Under the pieces are notes generated by a model. It was not told the DNA's origin and did not search any database. It was given only the letters and a program-made list of their open reading frames with translations. Shown here piece by piece: positions 1-12,311 of a DNA stretch of 64,000 nt. This DNA is from Hyphodiscus hymeniophilus (lineage: Eukaryota > Ascomycota > Leotiomycetes > Helotiales > Hyphodiscaceae). Location of the stretch: contig VNKQ01000011.1 in assembly GCA_016508695.1 (NCBI GenBank), positions 1,178,001-1,242,000 of the forward strand, read 5' to 3'. The position numbers were made by a program, and so were the translations under genes. Every line of letters starts with the position of its first letter. The first letter of the stretch is position 1.

Positions 1-853
1 TGGATACCAGTTTCTTGTCTTCTTCTCGAAAGCTACCTACTCAACAAATGTGAAGATCTGAGCCCTAGTGGCACGCTGACACTACGAATGCCCAGCAAGA
101 AAAGCACAAGGAGGAGCAGGAGAGCTCCTGACCGTCGAGTGCGGTGTTCGATCTTATCTTGAGATTTTGATGGAGTTGGCAAATGTTCATAATGACCTGG
201 TGCAGGACAGAAATAGGGCAATTTGCCTCCAGCCCGGAGACGACTAACCTCGAGCTGTAAAAGGCTCAAGGTGGGTTGGAGCATGGCCTCTACCCGTAGC
301 GCATATTAAAGGGCGAGTGGACGCTATAAAATTGGAGAATCAGCTCTCACGGTCGCTGTTGATTGGGCTTGTAGAATGCAACAGTGTTTTACAGACAGCG
401 AAGGAAGAGGTTGTCGACCTCGAGGTGCGAATAACGTCACTTCGGCAATTCACGTGATTATGCAATCTGGGTTCGAGGAAAGTTCTTTACAAGCTTCACT
501 GATCCAAATAGCTCAAAGAGTTCGGGCAATTCGGCAATTACAGCAAGATACTCCTTTTCTAGATCTACCAGACGAATGGAGATCCAGGTCGCAAGTCTGC
601 TTCTCAGTACATTGGCACTTTGGAATCATAGGTGAATGGAGTTAAAAAATATAAATACTTAAGGTATCAATGTAGCTTTGAACACTGCTCATAAATCACC
701 ACTGCTCAACCAGCCAGTCCTCCTCCCACTATACCAGCGCTTCAAACGCCGTTGCATGCTCATTACCTTAAAGAACTACAAACTAGCCAAAGTACACTTC
801 CTGTTCTATGCAGCCGAGTGATGGTACCTGTGCTGCATCCATTCAATATTTTG

Positions 854-905
854 TGTCGATGTCGATGTCGATGTCGATATTAATGTCGATATCAATGTCG
901 ATAAT
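854..905. repeat. TGTCGA hexanucleotide microsatellite
   Basis: The hexamer TGTCGA is repeated about four times perfectly from 854 and then continues as diverged copies (ATTAATGTCGA, ATCAATGTCGA) to about 905. It lies next to a TCGACACCGA...CTCGACA unit at 915-938, which resembles repeats near 55.2 kb. Confidence 0.85.
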
Positions 906-914
906 AACATCCCA

Positions 915-938
915 TCGACACCGAAAGATAGCTCGACA
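915..938. repeat. TCGACACCGA...TCGACA unit, left copy
   Basis: A 24-base unit starts TCGACACCGA and ends CTCGACA. It aligns by eye with two units at about 55152-55175 and 55194-55216. A looser TCGACA cluster occurs at 1901-1950. I do not know whether this is a dispersed element or a simple-sequence by-product. Confidence 0.45.
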
Positions 939-2294
939 GCTTCTCTACTAACTTGATAGCTTTTCCCATTAGCCAGTTATAGTACAACCAAAGTAGTATC
1001 AAAACATTTCAAGACAGAGAAGTCAATGGCCCTCTCTTGCAAAGTAAAGCCAACTCCAATCCCGGTCGTCAGCTCGTGATGCTTCTGCTTTTTGTACCCA
1101 GTGGCGGCCAGCCAGTACAATGCCACGATTGCGACCTTTATAAGTCTTTTCAAGGTTTGCAGAGACGTGGCTTCTACAAAGGAGGATCATATCAACAATA
1201 CCAACTAGGAGGTTGTGATGGCGATAACTGCTTTGTGAGCTTCAGGGCAGAGTGCACACTTGTATATCTGTCGTTGACGCCCACGGCTTGTTTGAAGATA
1301 TATATGCTTTCTTCCTCATCAGCAAGGAGTAACTGCATCCAAGTCCTTCTATCCCTTCTACACATTGCATCCGTCGACGTATCCTGGATTCTGCATACCT
1401 CTTTATTGGCCTTGTAAATCCCTCTCCGCTGTAAGACCCGTACGCTGTTCAAAGATCTAGACAAGAGAGTTTTGTGCTTAAATAAGACGGACGTAATTTG
1501 CACCACTGCGGCCATGAGTCGTCTTCTCACAAAGCGAAAGTGAAGAAGAGCGTCTTACTTGACGACAATCGTCGGAGGAAGGGCTGCAACTATACAATGC
1601 TCTGATTAAAGGTGGAGGTTATCCTAAAGATTGCTTGTAATGTAACTGCAAATGGCTGTACTGCATAGGATTCTTCCGATCGCTTGGATGCTATAAAGGT
1701 GAGTGTCGCAGATTCAGGACACTTGAGTGCATGAGCACTTCAGCGCTTTGAAGACATTTGTAAAAACCATGACTTCGGCTTTCCTATCAGGATTTCGGCA
1801 TCAGTACCCCTCGACATGAACCATGCTACTTCTTCTGGAAATGCAATGAATTCTAGAGCCGCAGCAGCCCATCTAGCTTCCATATTACTGTCGCCGGTAA
1901 TGTCGACAATACCATTTGTCCACATCGAAACATAGCTCGACAGTCGACACGGCGTCCACGAATTGTACTTTTATTCACAACTATGTGCAGCTACAAAAGC
2001 GTGTCATACGCGAAGTATAGACAGAAGTCGACTGTAATGCTTCCACAAGGCACTAATTTCACACCCTCATGGAGCGACAAGTCTGGTGGTGTGCAATCTT
2101 GTCATGTCCCATTTTCAGCAACGGCTTGAATAGTTATAGTACGACGTTTGTGGTAGCGTGGACTTCCACCTCCATTCCACGTGACTGCTTCTCTTTGCTT
2201 ATACTTGGCTTCTCGTCTTTTCGGATTGGTCTTCTTTTCTCTGTTCAATCCAATAGATTTACACACCCTCCTCCCACTTTCATTCCTAGTAAGC

Positions 2295-3210
2295 TCATCG
2301 CGTAATACCCTTCTCCTCCGTGATTCTCGGCGCATTCTCTGATTTCTCCGACTTCTTCGACCCCGCCAACCAAGCCGCCGCATCGAAATTCTGGAGCGGA
2401 TTCGCAGCCTGTCCACCTGTGATCGCGGAGCCCTTCTGCCTCTCCTGGAATTCGGCTTTAAGCTCGGGATCCACTGAGCAAAGGTCAGTACCGATCCAGA
2501 ATCAACCCCCACGAAGAACACAAGGAAGGGATGGTACAAGGGAAGGAGAGAGACATACTATTATCCATAAGGTAGGGCATGCCAAACACAAGAATCATAC
2601 TGACGCCCGCGATAAGAATCATGGGGTTCTTCAGCAGACTTAGGGGTGAGACTAATGACACGTATCGAGTCAGTAAAGCTCACACAGCTGCCTCATCACA
2701 TCCCATCTCATCGCATGTCCTAAGCCAGGTCTGATGGGAAAGGTTGAGACTTACAACCACCCCTCTCCATAAAATACTCCTTCACGCCCGCAGCATTCCC
2801 CTCGAACACCCAGACACCCCCCTCATGCATCACCACAGGTACAGCCTCCCCCTTATTCCCCCACTCGTTGCCCCGGAACGTTCCCCAGACCTCGACCGTA
2901 GCCACATTCTCCACAGCCCCGTCTTGGAGCTTGATACCGTCATGCACGTCCACTCTCAACGGCGCAAACTCATGCGTCGCGCAGTGGATATCGAGAAGAT
3001 ATGAGCCTGTCGAAACGTTGCGGAAATCGAACGTGTTGTCGAGGCGCAAGGGCGCCTTGAAGATGTGTGAGAGCGTCGTTAGGGTCGCGGTTGTGGTTGG
3101 GGGAGAGTCTGAGGGTTGGGGAGAGCGGGTGAGGAGGAGATCGAGAGGCGGAGGTGCGCGGCGAGTGTGAGGGGTGCCAGGAAGGCGAGGAGCATTGGCG
3201 AGAAGTGCAT
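2295..3210 (-). CDS. EMC7: ER membrane protein complex subunit 7 (EMC7), frame-broken
   Basis: This encodes the EMC7 subunit of the ER membrane complex, which inserts tail-anchored and multipass proteins into the ER membrane. Exons read 3210-2755, 2651-2559 and 2473-2295 (GTAAGT and GTATGT donors). The ATG at 3210 opens a hydrophobic signal peptide (MHFSPMLLAFLAPLTLAA) followed by LRLSISSSPALPNPQTLP. The beta-sandwich domain contains FDFRNVSTGSYLLDI and FAPLRVDV. Exon 2 gives the membrane segment (KNPMILIAGVSMILVFGMP), and exon 3 the cytosolic tail starting MDPELKAEFQERQK and ending in KGITR. The ATG frame hits TAA just after PQTLP, while the conserved continuation TTTATLTTL lies in another frame. 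One extra C in the C5 run (plus-strand G5 at 3099-3103) would join them. No GT donor lies between the ATG and the conserved domain, so an intron cannot explain the break. It is either a recent lesion or a base-calling error. Confidence 0.85.
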
Positions 3211-3800
3211 TATGGTGGGAGATGTTGTGTTTGTATTTTTAGTTGGGGGTGAGGAGGTACGTTGCCTGGATGAATGGAAGCTCTGCCTGAGCTCGGAGCG
3301 AAATAATTAAGCGAGCATCGCTTGTAGGCTCCCCTTTTTTGTCCTCTAGGGAACCAGTAGCCAAACAGCATGCAACCAGCTACGAAACTTAGAACTTGCA
3401 TCTCCTTAAACTCATCTCTTAGTTTAGCAAATGCCGGTCGTTAGGGCAATCACCGCACTCTGGTGGATAGTGTAGGGTGGGTAATATGACGCAGTAAGCA
3501 CCAATCGTTTCAAAGAGGCTCTTGTATGAGGACTTGTATCGTACGAGCCATTGATGTAATCAGGACCGGCAATGTAAACTGTACAGATCAGGTCAAGAGT
3601 AATTCGTTTCATCATTATCCAGTAAAGTAGCTATCCATTATAACATCTCAGGCAATCAAGGCAGCATTTACGCCGATGAAGCCAACGTTCATGTGTACAA
3701 ATTTTGTACTGCTGTAGCAAAGGTAGCAAAAGTATCAAAATCCCGCAATCTCCATTTCCACTTCCGTTTCATAGACGACTTCTGACTATGAGTAGTCAGC
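3211..3800. other. Intergenic region
   Basis: This is the 5' flank of EMC7 and the 3' flank of the sulfhydrylase gene. No convincing coding region or RNA gene is seen. Confidence 0.6.
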
Positions 3801-5498
<1,698 letters not shown>

Positions 5499-6972
5499 TG
5501 TGGAAGGGGCCAGTATGTCCTGTGGTTTGTAGAGTTTTGGAGAGGTCAATTGAGTGGAAGGGAGTTAGTTATATGCGAAAAATGAGGTGAGATGAAGTTC
5601 GCTTTAGACTGCCCATGATGTTTGCTTTGTGGAAAGATGAATGTGGGGTAGGAGATGACACCATTCCGGCTACCTTAGGTAGGAAGTGAATGAGGGGCAG
5701 TAGAAGAGCCAATCATACAGTCGCTTGACCATTAAGTAAGTATGGAATCTTCATTGCCTTTTGCTTCATAGCCTTGTTTGGAATCCAAGGGGGCGTTATA
5801 ATCTTCGCCGAAGCTGGTGAGATGGACCTAACAAGGAGAGAACGCGAGAGAGAGTAAGAGAGAGAGAGACCGTGTGTGTGGACGTACATATGAAGAAGCG
5901 TCCAGCTTACGCGGGACAGGCGAGAGCAAGGCTACGCTACTCGTACTCTCGTACCACTCCTGCATTTCTCCCTAATAAGCAGAACAGCCTACAATACTGA
6001 CTCAGCTTTTACTACTAGATGCTTGTATGTATCGATGTATCTCTGTATGCTCATCCAGAAATAACTTGATACATGCCTCGCATGGACGCATTAACCGATC
6101 TTCTGCGCCATCATCAAACTCCACTCCACGTGGTTGTCTCAGCACAACATCATAATCGCCCTCATTTGAGAATCGGTAAGCGGAAGAGACTTTGCAGATA
6201 CTGTACAAAGACTGTGCAGATATCTTTGCTCTTATGCCTTTTGGGGTCGAGATTTCTTGCTTCAATTGTCATGTTGGTTCTTTATTCCACTGCCCTTGTG
6301 TTTTGGCTTGGAAGTCTCACAGTAGCGACGGCAGTGCATACTCGACGAAACCGAAAGAGAGTTCTTTCTTTGGCTGCACTGTTCCAGTTTGATCGAAATA
6401 TTCGCAAATGCCAGCAATGAAGTAGCATCGTGGTCGCCCTCGAACAACGCTCAAGTCGCAAGTTGCCACGAGATCGCGGCCACATCTTCAATGTCCTCAC
6501 ATATATCCTGGGTAATAATTACCTGGCCCACCATGTCGGCGTGGTTAGACATCAATCGTTTGTCGGGCATTTGATTGGGTCATGTTGACTGCCGATTGGC
6601 AGAGCGGCGGCAACAGGGGACTTTCAGTGTATCAAGCATGATTATTTCCTGTAAGGTCCCGTTTCAACCACATTATGCGACATCTCCTTATCATTATCAG
6701 GAGGGGATCTCCGCCAGGGTGAACAACTTCTCTGTCAAAGCATGCCCGTAATTGCTATTTCTTTGAAAGGTCTTCTGCACTTCTTTTTTAAAACTTCTCT
6801 CCTCCCCTTTCGCACGCCTTTCCCGACTAGACTTGACCTCTTTTCTCAAATATCCTCCGACTTTTTCACTCTTTCTACGCGCGCACCAGTTGCAGCGGCT
6901 GTTCAAATTTATAAAAATTTTATCTACGAGTCTAAATTGCGAGTACTTGAATTTACGATATCGTGAAGGGAA
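5499..6972. other. Intergenic region, divergent promoters
   Basis: It lies between the divergent sulfhydrylase and MARVEL genes. A purine-rich GA microsatellite is at 5835-5880 and a CACGTG motif at 6127-6132. Short open frames on both strands look like chance. A pyrimidine-rich stretch precedes the MARVEL start (about 6770-6890). Confidence 0.55.
5835..5880. repeat. GA/GT microsatellite
   Basis: Interrupted GA dinucleotides run into a short GTGTGTG tract, about 340-380 bases upstream of the sulfhydrylase start. It is probably promoter or 5' leader sequence. Confidence 0.75.
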
Positions 6973-7735
6973 ATGATGGCGTTCGGATTACTACTTCCTT
7001 TGAGACTTGCCCAAGGCTTCATCTCGGTTGTCATCCTTGGACTATCAGGATATGGTACGCAGTCATATTCCGTAGATGAGTTCCACTAACGAGTAGACAG
7101 TCGCTCACTGGTACAACGCCGACACTCTCACCGCATCGCCCGCCCAGATCAATTTCCTCATCTTTGTCCCGATATTTTCCTTCATCTCCCTCGCCTACCT
7201 CGAAGTAACACCCCGATTCCTTCAGAAAGGTGCTTGTCCCTTCCCCTTCATCTTCCAGCCCACTAATGCTTCCCAGTCTCGCACCCCTACGCGCATCTGA
7301 CCCTGTCCATCCTAAACTCTCTCTTCTACTTCGCTGGCTTCGTCGCCCTCTCCACCTTCCTCGGTAAGCTCCTCTTCTGTCGCGGCTCCGTCTGCTCTGC
7401 TGCCCGCGCCGACACAGCCTTCGCAGCCTTGTCCTGGGCCATCTGGACTGGCAGCTCTGCCATGCTCGGTTTGGAACTCTTCAAGGGTGGATTAAAGAGC
7501 CTGAAGGGTGCGAAGACGGATGAGATCGCTCAGACAGCTATGGACAAGGAGACGAAGGGTGCCGTTGGATCTGTGAGTGTTTGACTCAATGACTCCCGGA
7601 GTATGTGAATTTTCGTTCCAAGCAGGTGATGGTAAGTGTGGCATGATTTACGCGGTATTTCCTGGAGAGGAGAAGACGAGGAGAGGTCTTGATGATCTCA
7701 AGAGTGGAGAGGAGTCAAAGGGTCTACTGGAGTAA
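6973..7735 (+). CDS. MARVEL-domain four-helix membrane protein
   Basis: Exons 6973-7054, 7101-7229 and 7277-7572 are secure and in phase. They encode about 169 residues with four membrane segments: LPLRLAQGFISVVILGLSGY, INFLIFVPIFSFISLAYLEV, LSILNSLFYFAGFVALSTFL and FAALSWAIWTGSSAMLGLEL. Topology and spacing fit the MARVEL family, which in fungi includes Nce102-like eisosome proteins; the exact role is inference. The hydrophilic tail begins KSLKGAKTDEIAQTAM. The C-terminus is uncertain. Reading on past 7572 gives stop 7584. Splicing 7573-7624 gives stop 7645. Splicing to an acceptor at 7669 gives a charged tail EKTRRGLDDLKSGEESKGLL ending at 7735, which I favour because that stretch looks coding. 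The first of two adjacent ATGs (6973) was taken as start. Confidence 0.75.
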
Positions 7736-8672
7736 TGGCTTGTTATGAATTGGTGTACTTATGGCGATATGACGTATAGAGAGGTTGGATAGGGCAACGA
7801 GCGAACAGCAGCAAGGCCTGTCTGTTCCAGTCGTGTTTGCTGTGCAATATATAATGATCTCATGTTTTGTAACAGAGTACTCTTCTACAATTTGGGCCGT
7901 TCATGTTACGTTTGGTCCAGGCTCCACCTGGAAGTTGCAACTGTCGAAGCCAGAACATGTGGTGACGCTTAGAGACAGTGGGAAGGAAGTTTTCTTTAAA
8001 TGAACTGCATTCACCAAAACGGTTCATGTGGTGCTGACCGGCGCTGAACTACAGGTAGCTGACAAGAATACGAAATGGACAGTTGGGACTGCAGGTGCTA
8101 CAGCTAGCTCTAGCCCCTCATGTTCGAGCATCGGAGTTGCAGACACTGGTCCGATGAGGCGGACTACTAAAGAACACTAAGAATCATATAAACTTACTTG
8201 TAACAGTTTCAAACCTCTGCGAATCAAAATTGCTGAATGATTCGAAACCATAGAGAGGCGTCCAAAAATCGTGCAATTGAGAGGTCTCGCGAGGGTATCT
8301 CTCCCGTCCTTGCAGATAGAATATGTCAAATAGCCTAAGCCAAAGAATCACGCATAGTAACTGATTCAGTACATGGTCGATGCCTCGAAATAGATTCGGA
8401 ATTGGATGTGTAGGGAGAAAACGAGACAACCTAAGGCTCTCGTCATACTAATCCCCCTGCACGTGACCTTAGAGACCCACTTTTGATAGCATCGACATGC
8501 TCCTCCTTCCTCCATCCATTGTGTTAGGTACGCACTCTACCAGGCCGCATCGTAGGACAGCCTCGGTGTGTTGGATTAGTATCAAAACGTGCTGCTCCAA
8601 AGTTTGAGGCTCTGAAAAGACACGGCTTCGATCTCGAATCCGTCACGTGGATATACCTCAACGCATCCAACG
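7736..8672. other. Intergenic region
   Basis: It holds the 3' flank of the MARVEL gene and the promoter of the peptidase gene. Nothing else is supportable apart from two CACGTG motifs listed separately. Confidence 0.6.
8460..8649. promoter_or_regulatory. Pair of CACGTG motifs upstream of the M24 peptidase
   Basis: The palindrome CACGTG occurs at 8460-8465 and 8644-8649, about 210 and 25 bases before the peptidase ATG. CACGTG is the core site of fungal bHLH regulators such as Cbf1, Pho4 and NUC-1. Regulatory function here is inference; chance occurrence is possible, since the motif also appears at 451, 2178, 6127, 19071, 23355 and 43174. Confidence 0.3.
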
Positions 8673-10067
8673 ATGTCATCCTCGTCAGAAAAGGAGTCTC
8701 GAGAGCCCCTGCTCCAACTAACCACTGCATCGAAGCCCAAGCGCAGAGCTCTGAAGATAAAACACCCGATTTGCCTAATAGTCCTGATCATCCTAGCCAT
8801 CATCAATGTGTTCTGTATCGTCGCCGCCATCTCATACCGGCTCTCCTCACATCTCCTCAGCTCCAAAGCTCTTGAATCATGCGCTTGGTCGCTTCTCGAG
8901 GAGCATGTATCACTCCTTGACGTCCCAGCGATATCCCGCTCCGAGTTCCTCACCCGGCAATCCACCCTAGCTTCGGCGCTGCAGGATGCGGGCGTGGATG
9001 CTTTCATCGCGGAGCCCTCAGCGTCGTCCCTCTACTTTGCCAACATCTCGACCACGTACGAGCTCTCCGAGCGGCCTTTCCTCATCATCGTCTCCGCTTC
9101 TGGGAACTTTTCATATCTAGCTCCGAAGTTCGAGATTGGGCGTATTGCCGGGCTGGAGATGGCGTATGATTCTAAGAAGGTCATCGAGTGGAAAGAAGAG
9201 GAATCTCCTTATGAAGTCCTCAAGCGCGAGACGGGCTACGCGAAAGTGATGGTGGATGAGCATGTTCGCTTTATGATCGCCTCTGGCTTGACAGGGGTCG
9301 GGGTGGATGTGGTGCCCATGAGTAGGGAGATCCAGAGTCTGCGCGCTGTGAAGAGCGAAGCTGAGTTGGCAATCTTGAAGGGAATCAATATCTTAACACT
9401 TCAGCTTGTCAGGAGTCTACAAGGGTGCATTAAGCTGGGTATGACCCAAAATACGATCCAGACAGCTGCGCATGGCCTGTTCACGAAGGCGGGTGTGGGG
9501 GAAGGCTTCTGGGCTATCGTGCTGTTTGGAGAACAGGCTGCTTCGCCTCATGGTGGATCGTCTGGGGGAGAATTGAAAAATGGGGAATTTGTCCTGATCG
9601 ATATTGGGTCCAGTCTTCATGGGTATGGCAGCGATGTCACGCGCACTATCTTGCCTTCCAAGTCGACGGTCAGTGCGGAGCTGATGGACGTCTGGAATAC
9701 TGTTCATGCGGCTCAAGGCGCTGCTATCGAGCTCATGAAAGTCAACGAGACTTGCTCGGTGGTTGACGCGACTTCCAGGAAAGTCATCCAAGACGCTGGA
9801 TTAGGTGAGTTCTTTACGCATCGTTTAGGTCATGGGTTGGGATTGGAGATGCACGAGCATCCATACCTGAATGGTGCGAACGATGAGAAGTTGAAAGTGG
9901 GAGAGGTCGTGACTAACGAGCCGGGAATCTATGTCACGCCTGAGCAGGCCAGGGAAATGAGTAAAGACGTAGGTTTTGGTGTGAGAATTGAGGATGCGGT
10001 TCTTGTGACGGAGAATGGTGGTGTGGTGATGACCGGAGCGAGAGCAAGGAGTCCGTGGAAGCCGTAA
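8673..10067 (+). CDS. Membrane-anchored M24 metallopeptidase (Xaa-Pro dipeptidase-like)
   Basis: This single-exon gene encodes 464 residues of the creatinase/aminopeptidase P family. Residues about 32-54 (HPICLIVLIILAIINVFCIV and following) form one membrane helix after a basic stretch (KPKRRALKIK). This predicts a type II protein with the enzyme in the lumen or outside. A creatinase-type N-domain follows (about 75-210, SEFLTRQSTLASALQDAGVD). The M24 fold (about 230-455) shows the expected five metal ligands: two Asp in FVLIDIGSSLHGYGSDVTRT (about 310 and 320), His in HRLGHGLGLEMHEHP (about 386), Glu in TNEPGIYV and Glu in VRIEDAVLV. The catalytic set looks intact. Family knowledge says such enzymes split peptides next to proline; the substrate here is unknown. 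It converges on the transcription factor gene, with 3' ends about 107 bases apart. Confidence 0.9.
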   Translation: MSSSSEKESREPLLQLTTASKPKRRALKIKHPICLIVLIILAIINVFCIVAAISYRLSSHLLSSKALESCAWSLLEEHVSLLDVPAISRSEFLTRQSTLASALQDAGVDAFIAEPSASSLYFANISTTYELSERPFLIIVSASGNFSYLAPKFEIGRIAGLEMAYDSKKVIEWKEEESPYEVLKRETGYAKVMVDEHVRFMIASGLTGVGVDVVPMSREIQSLRAVKSEAELAILKGINILTLQLVRSLQGCIKLGMTQNTIQTAAHGLFTKAGVGEGFWAIVLFGEQAASPHGGSSGGELKNGEFVLIDIGSSLHGYGSDVTRTILPSKSTVSAELMDVWNTVHAAQGAAIELMKVNETCSVVDATSRKVIQDAGLGEFFTHRLGHGLGLEMHEHPYLNGANDEKLKVGEVVTNEPGIYVTPEQAREMSKDVGFGVRIEDAVLVTENGGVVMTGARARSPWKP

Positions 10068-10174
10068 ACTCATGGTCAGCTCGGCCTTCATGACGATTTA
10101 GACAGACAAACCATAGATCATTGAGAAACACATCTGATTGGTGTCTGCCCCCCTTTCTAGATTTATGGACTAGT

Positions 10175-12311
10175 CTACGACGTATTCTCCCATTCATCAG
10201 GATCAATCCCTATCCGTACCAAATGAGCAAGCGAAGTTGCCATTTTAACTCCCATAACCTCCGCGATCTTCTCGAACCGTCCAATCACCCATTTCCGCAC
10301 CGAGTTTGACACAAATCTCGGCTCGCCTGCCATGTAGAGTGGTCTCAGCAACAAGTTCCCGCAGACTGCCTTTGGAGCCAAAGCTCCAGACCCATGGTCA
10401 GCGTTCTCGAGATGCATCCCGAAATGGAACGGCACGCTCGCACAAATGTCTTTTGCCAGGCACTCGATGAGCTCTTTGGAGTCATAAAGCTGACATTTCA
10501 TCTCCTCCCTTGAAAGCTGCAGGCCGGGGTACTCTGCCTTGTGCTCAATCAGGTGAGGTATGTGCTGCAGGAGAAGTTCGTGGCAGAGCATCCTCATTCT
10601 GCGATATTCATTCCAGACCGCCGCCACAGCAAGACTACTGTAGACGTGAAAGTAGTCGTCATAGACGAATTCTGAAGGCTTGGTGGGGCTCGCAGTCGTG
10701 TATCGGTGTGAAGCCAGGCAATTGTCTGCCCAGTCTGATAGCTCAGCGTCAATCGAGATTATCCAAGGGACTATCTTCCCTGACTTTGAGTAATTTCGAA
10801 AGTATCTCATGTCGGCGCGAACGGCACAGAGTTTGGCCGTGATAATACAAAGCTTAGTCGCCATGGAATCATCTTCATTTTCGTGTTGAAGAAGGTCTTG
10901 GGACCACTCTATGATGAACTCGGGGATAGCGGTCCGTCTGTGGACATGATATGTGACCTGATGTCGTCAGTTTCTCTTTCCACTCGCGATTTTGTTGGTT
11001 CGACTTACAATTTGATTGCGCCACTGTACAAAGATCTGGCGTCCAACTGGTGAGTCCAGATGCTTCTTCCCTCGAAGTCGTAGCATTGCTATTGCTCCTT
11101 GGATATGCTTCGTCCACGCCCGAAGGTTCTGAGGGGTCGAACAAGTGTTGGTCTGTTATGAGGTAAATTAGCACAAAGAAGTGGAGGGAAATGGTGCAAA
11201 ATACCTCATAAAGTCCCAGTAGGAACACCGTCGTCAGGGCTTGGTCCGTCAAAGCCTCCCCTTTACTTGTCAAAGCAATATTGAGCTGATTCAGTGCAGA
11301 AGCATAAGTCTTCCGAGCGTGATTTAAGGTGTTTGAGTCGTGCTTTTGCATTGCCAGTCCCACCAATCCCAGAGCTGTAACTGCCTCCATCAAAAAGCTG
11401 TCTGTTGCTTCATCCTCACATAGTCCTGGCAAATAGTCTAAAAAGCCTTTCGAGTATGATGTGTTTTCTAAGACGTAATTTGCAAAGAAGTAACAAGGCG
11501 CTTGCACCTCCATCGATAGAGCGATGTATGAAAGAAGAAGTGACCGTCGATTCTCGGTCTCCAAATCAAATATCAAATCGGTGGAGACTGAAGTCTTTGC
11601 ACTTCGTCGTCCGGTCAAAAGATGTGGGTCTACCGTATATGAATTATCACGATCCTTACTCAATATCCCCGAAGAGAAGTCGCCTGTCATTATCTCAAGG
11701 TCGCCTCGCTCTGCGGTCTTCCATTGCTCCATGCCCATGCTGTATGGTAGGTAACTTTCCATCGTAGACTCAGTACCACAAAAATCCGTAATTCCTGCAG
11801 CGCCAAGGGGTATATCAGTGTCCATTAGGGAGTCTACGGTTTCCTCGCAACTGAGCATGTTTGACATAAACCGGGAACTGCCATCAAACGTATTAGGCTC
11901 GTCCAAGGTGAAGGTCGAGTCGAGGGAAAAGGGGCTTTCGTCTTCTATTGGGGGATTCAAATCATACGAGTCGCTCATTGGCTCAAGAAGATAAGTGCCA
12001 CAGCTTTGCTCCGAATCGCTCAGCGAAGAAGTATCAAACATCGTGGAACAAGCCGCCAGAGCTAGATCGATGTCCTCTGCCGATTTGCGTGCAGCGGCAG
12101 ACGAACTTTTTTCTGGTCTGGTCAGGCGTTGTCGTTTCACAGAGAAACCCTTGGATTCATCTCGAAACAACGCAGCTACTGGGTCTCTGTAGCCGTTGCA
12201 TTTCCGGCCCATTCGGATGCATTGGGAGCAACTGGGTTTTAGATAATCGCACTTGGTCCTCCTCGTTCTGCATTCGGCGCAAGCCTTGCTGGGTACGCCG
12301 CAGTACACCAT
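10175..12311 (-). CDS. Zn2Cys6 transcription factor
   Basis: Exons 12311-11205, 11152-11009 and 10957-10175 sum to 677 residues. The start at 12311 gives MVYCGVPSKACAECRTRRTK, a common beginning of a large Pezizomycotina zinc-cluster group. The six cysteines follow the C-x2-C-x6-C-x5-C-x2-C-x6-C pattern, with the last in GRKCNGYRDP; FRDESKGFSVKRQR supplies basic residues. Residues about 85-240 are acidic and Ser-rich, possibly an activation region. The C-terminal half is the helical fungal-specific region (LSMEVQAPCYFFANYVLE, TTVFLLGLYETNTCS, GAIAMLRLRGKKHLDSPVGR). Target genes cannot be read from sequence. An open frame upstream (about 12601-12312) in another frame could be leader sequence. 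The upstream in-frame ATG at 12395 is less likely as the start. Confidence 0.9.

Larger units (their letters stand above)
1..2294. other. Intergenic region without a convincing gene
   Basis: Open frames here are short, overlap on both strands and match no family I know. The region contains a TGTCGA microsatellite and further TCGACA-rich patches, which are listed separately. A minus-strand open stretch at 1740-1925 has ordinary amino acid composition but no recognisable partner exon. A decayed gene cannot be excluded. Confidence 0.5.

Noticed and set aside
1037..1530. Overlapping frames on both strands that each contain an LQRRG-aromatic/aliphatic-YK motif
   Set aside because: They are on opposite strands, at different places, with no shared flanking sequence; this looks like coincidence in low-information DNA.
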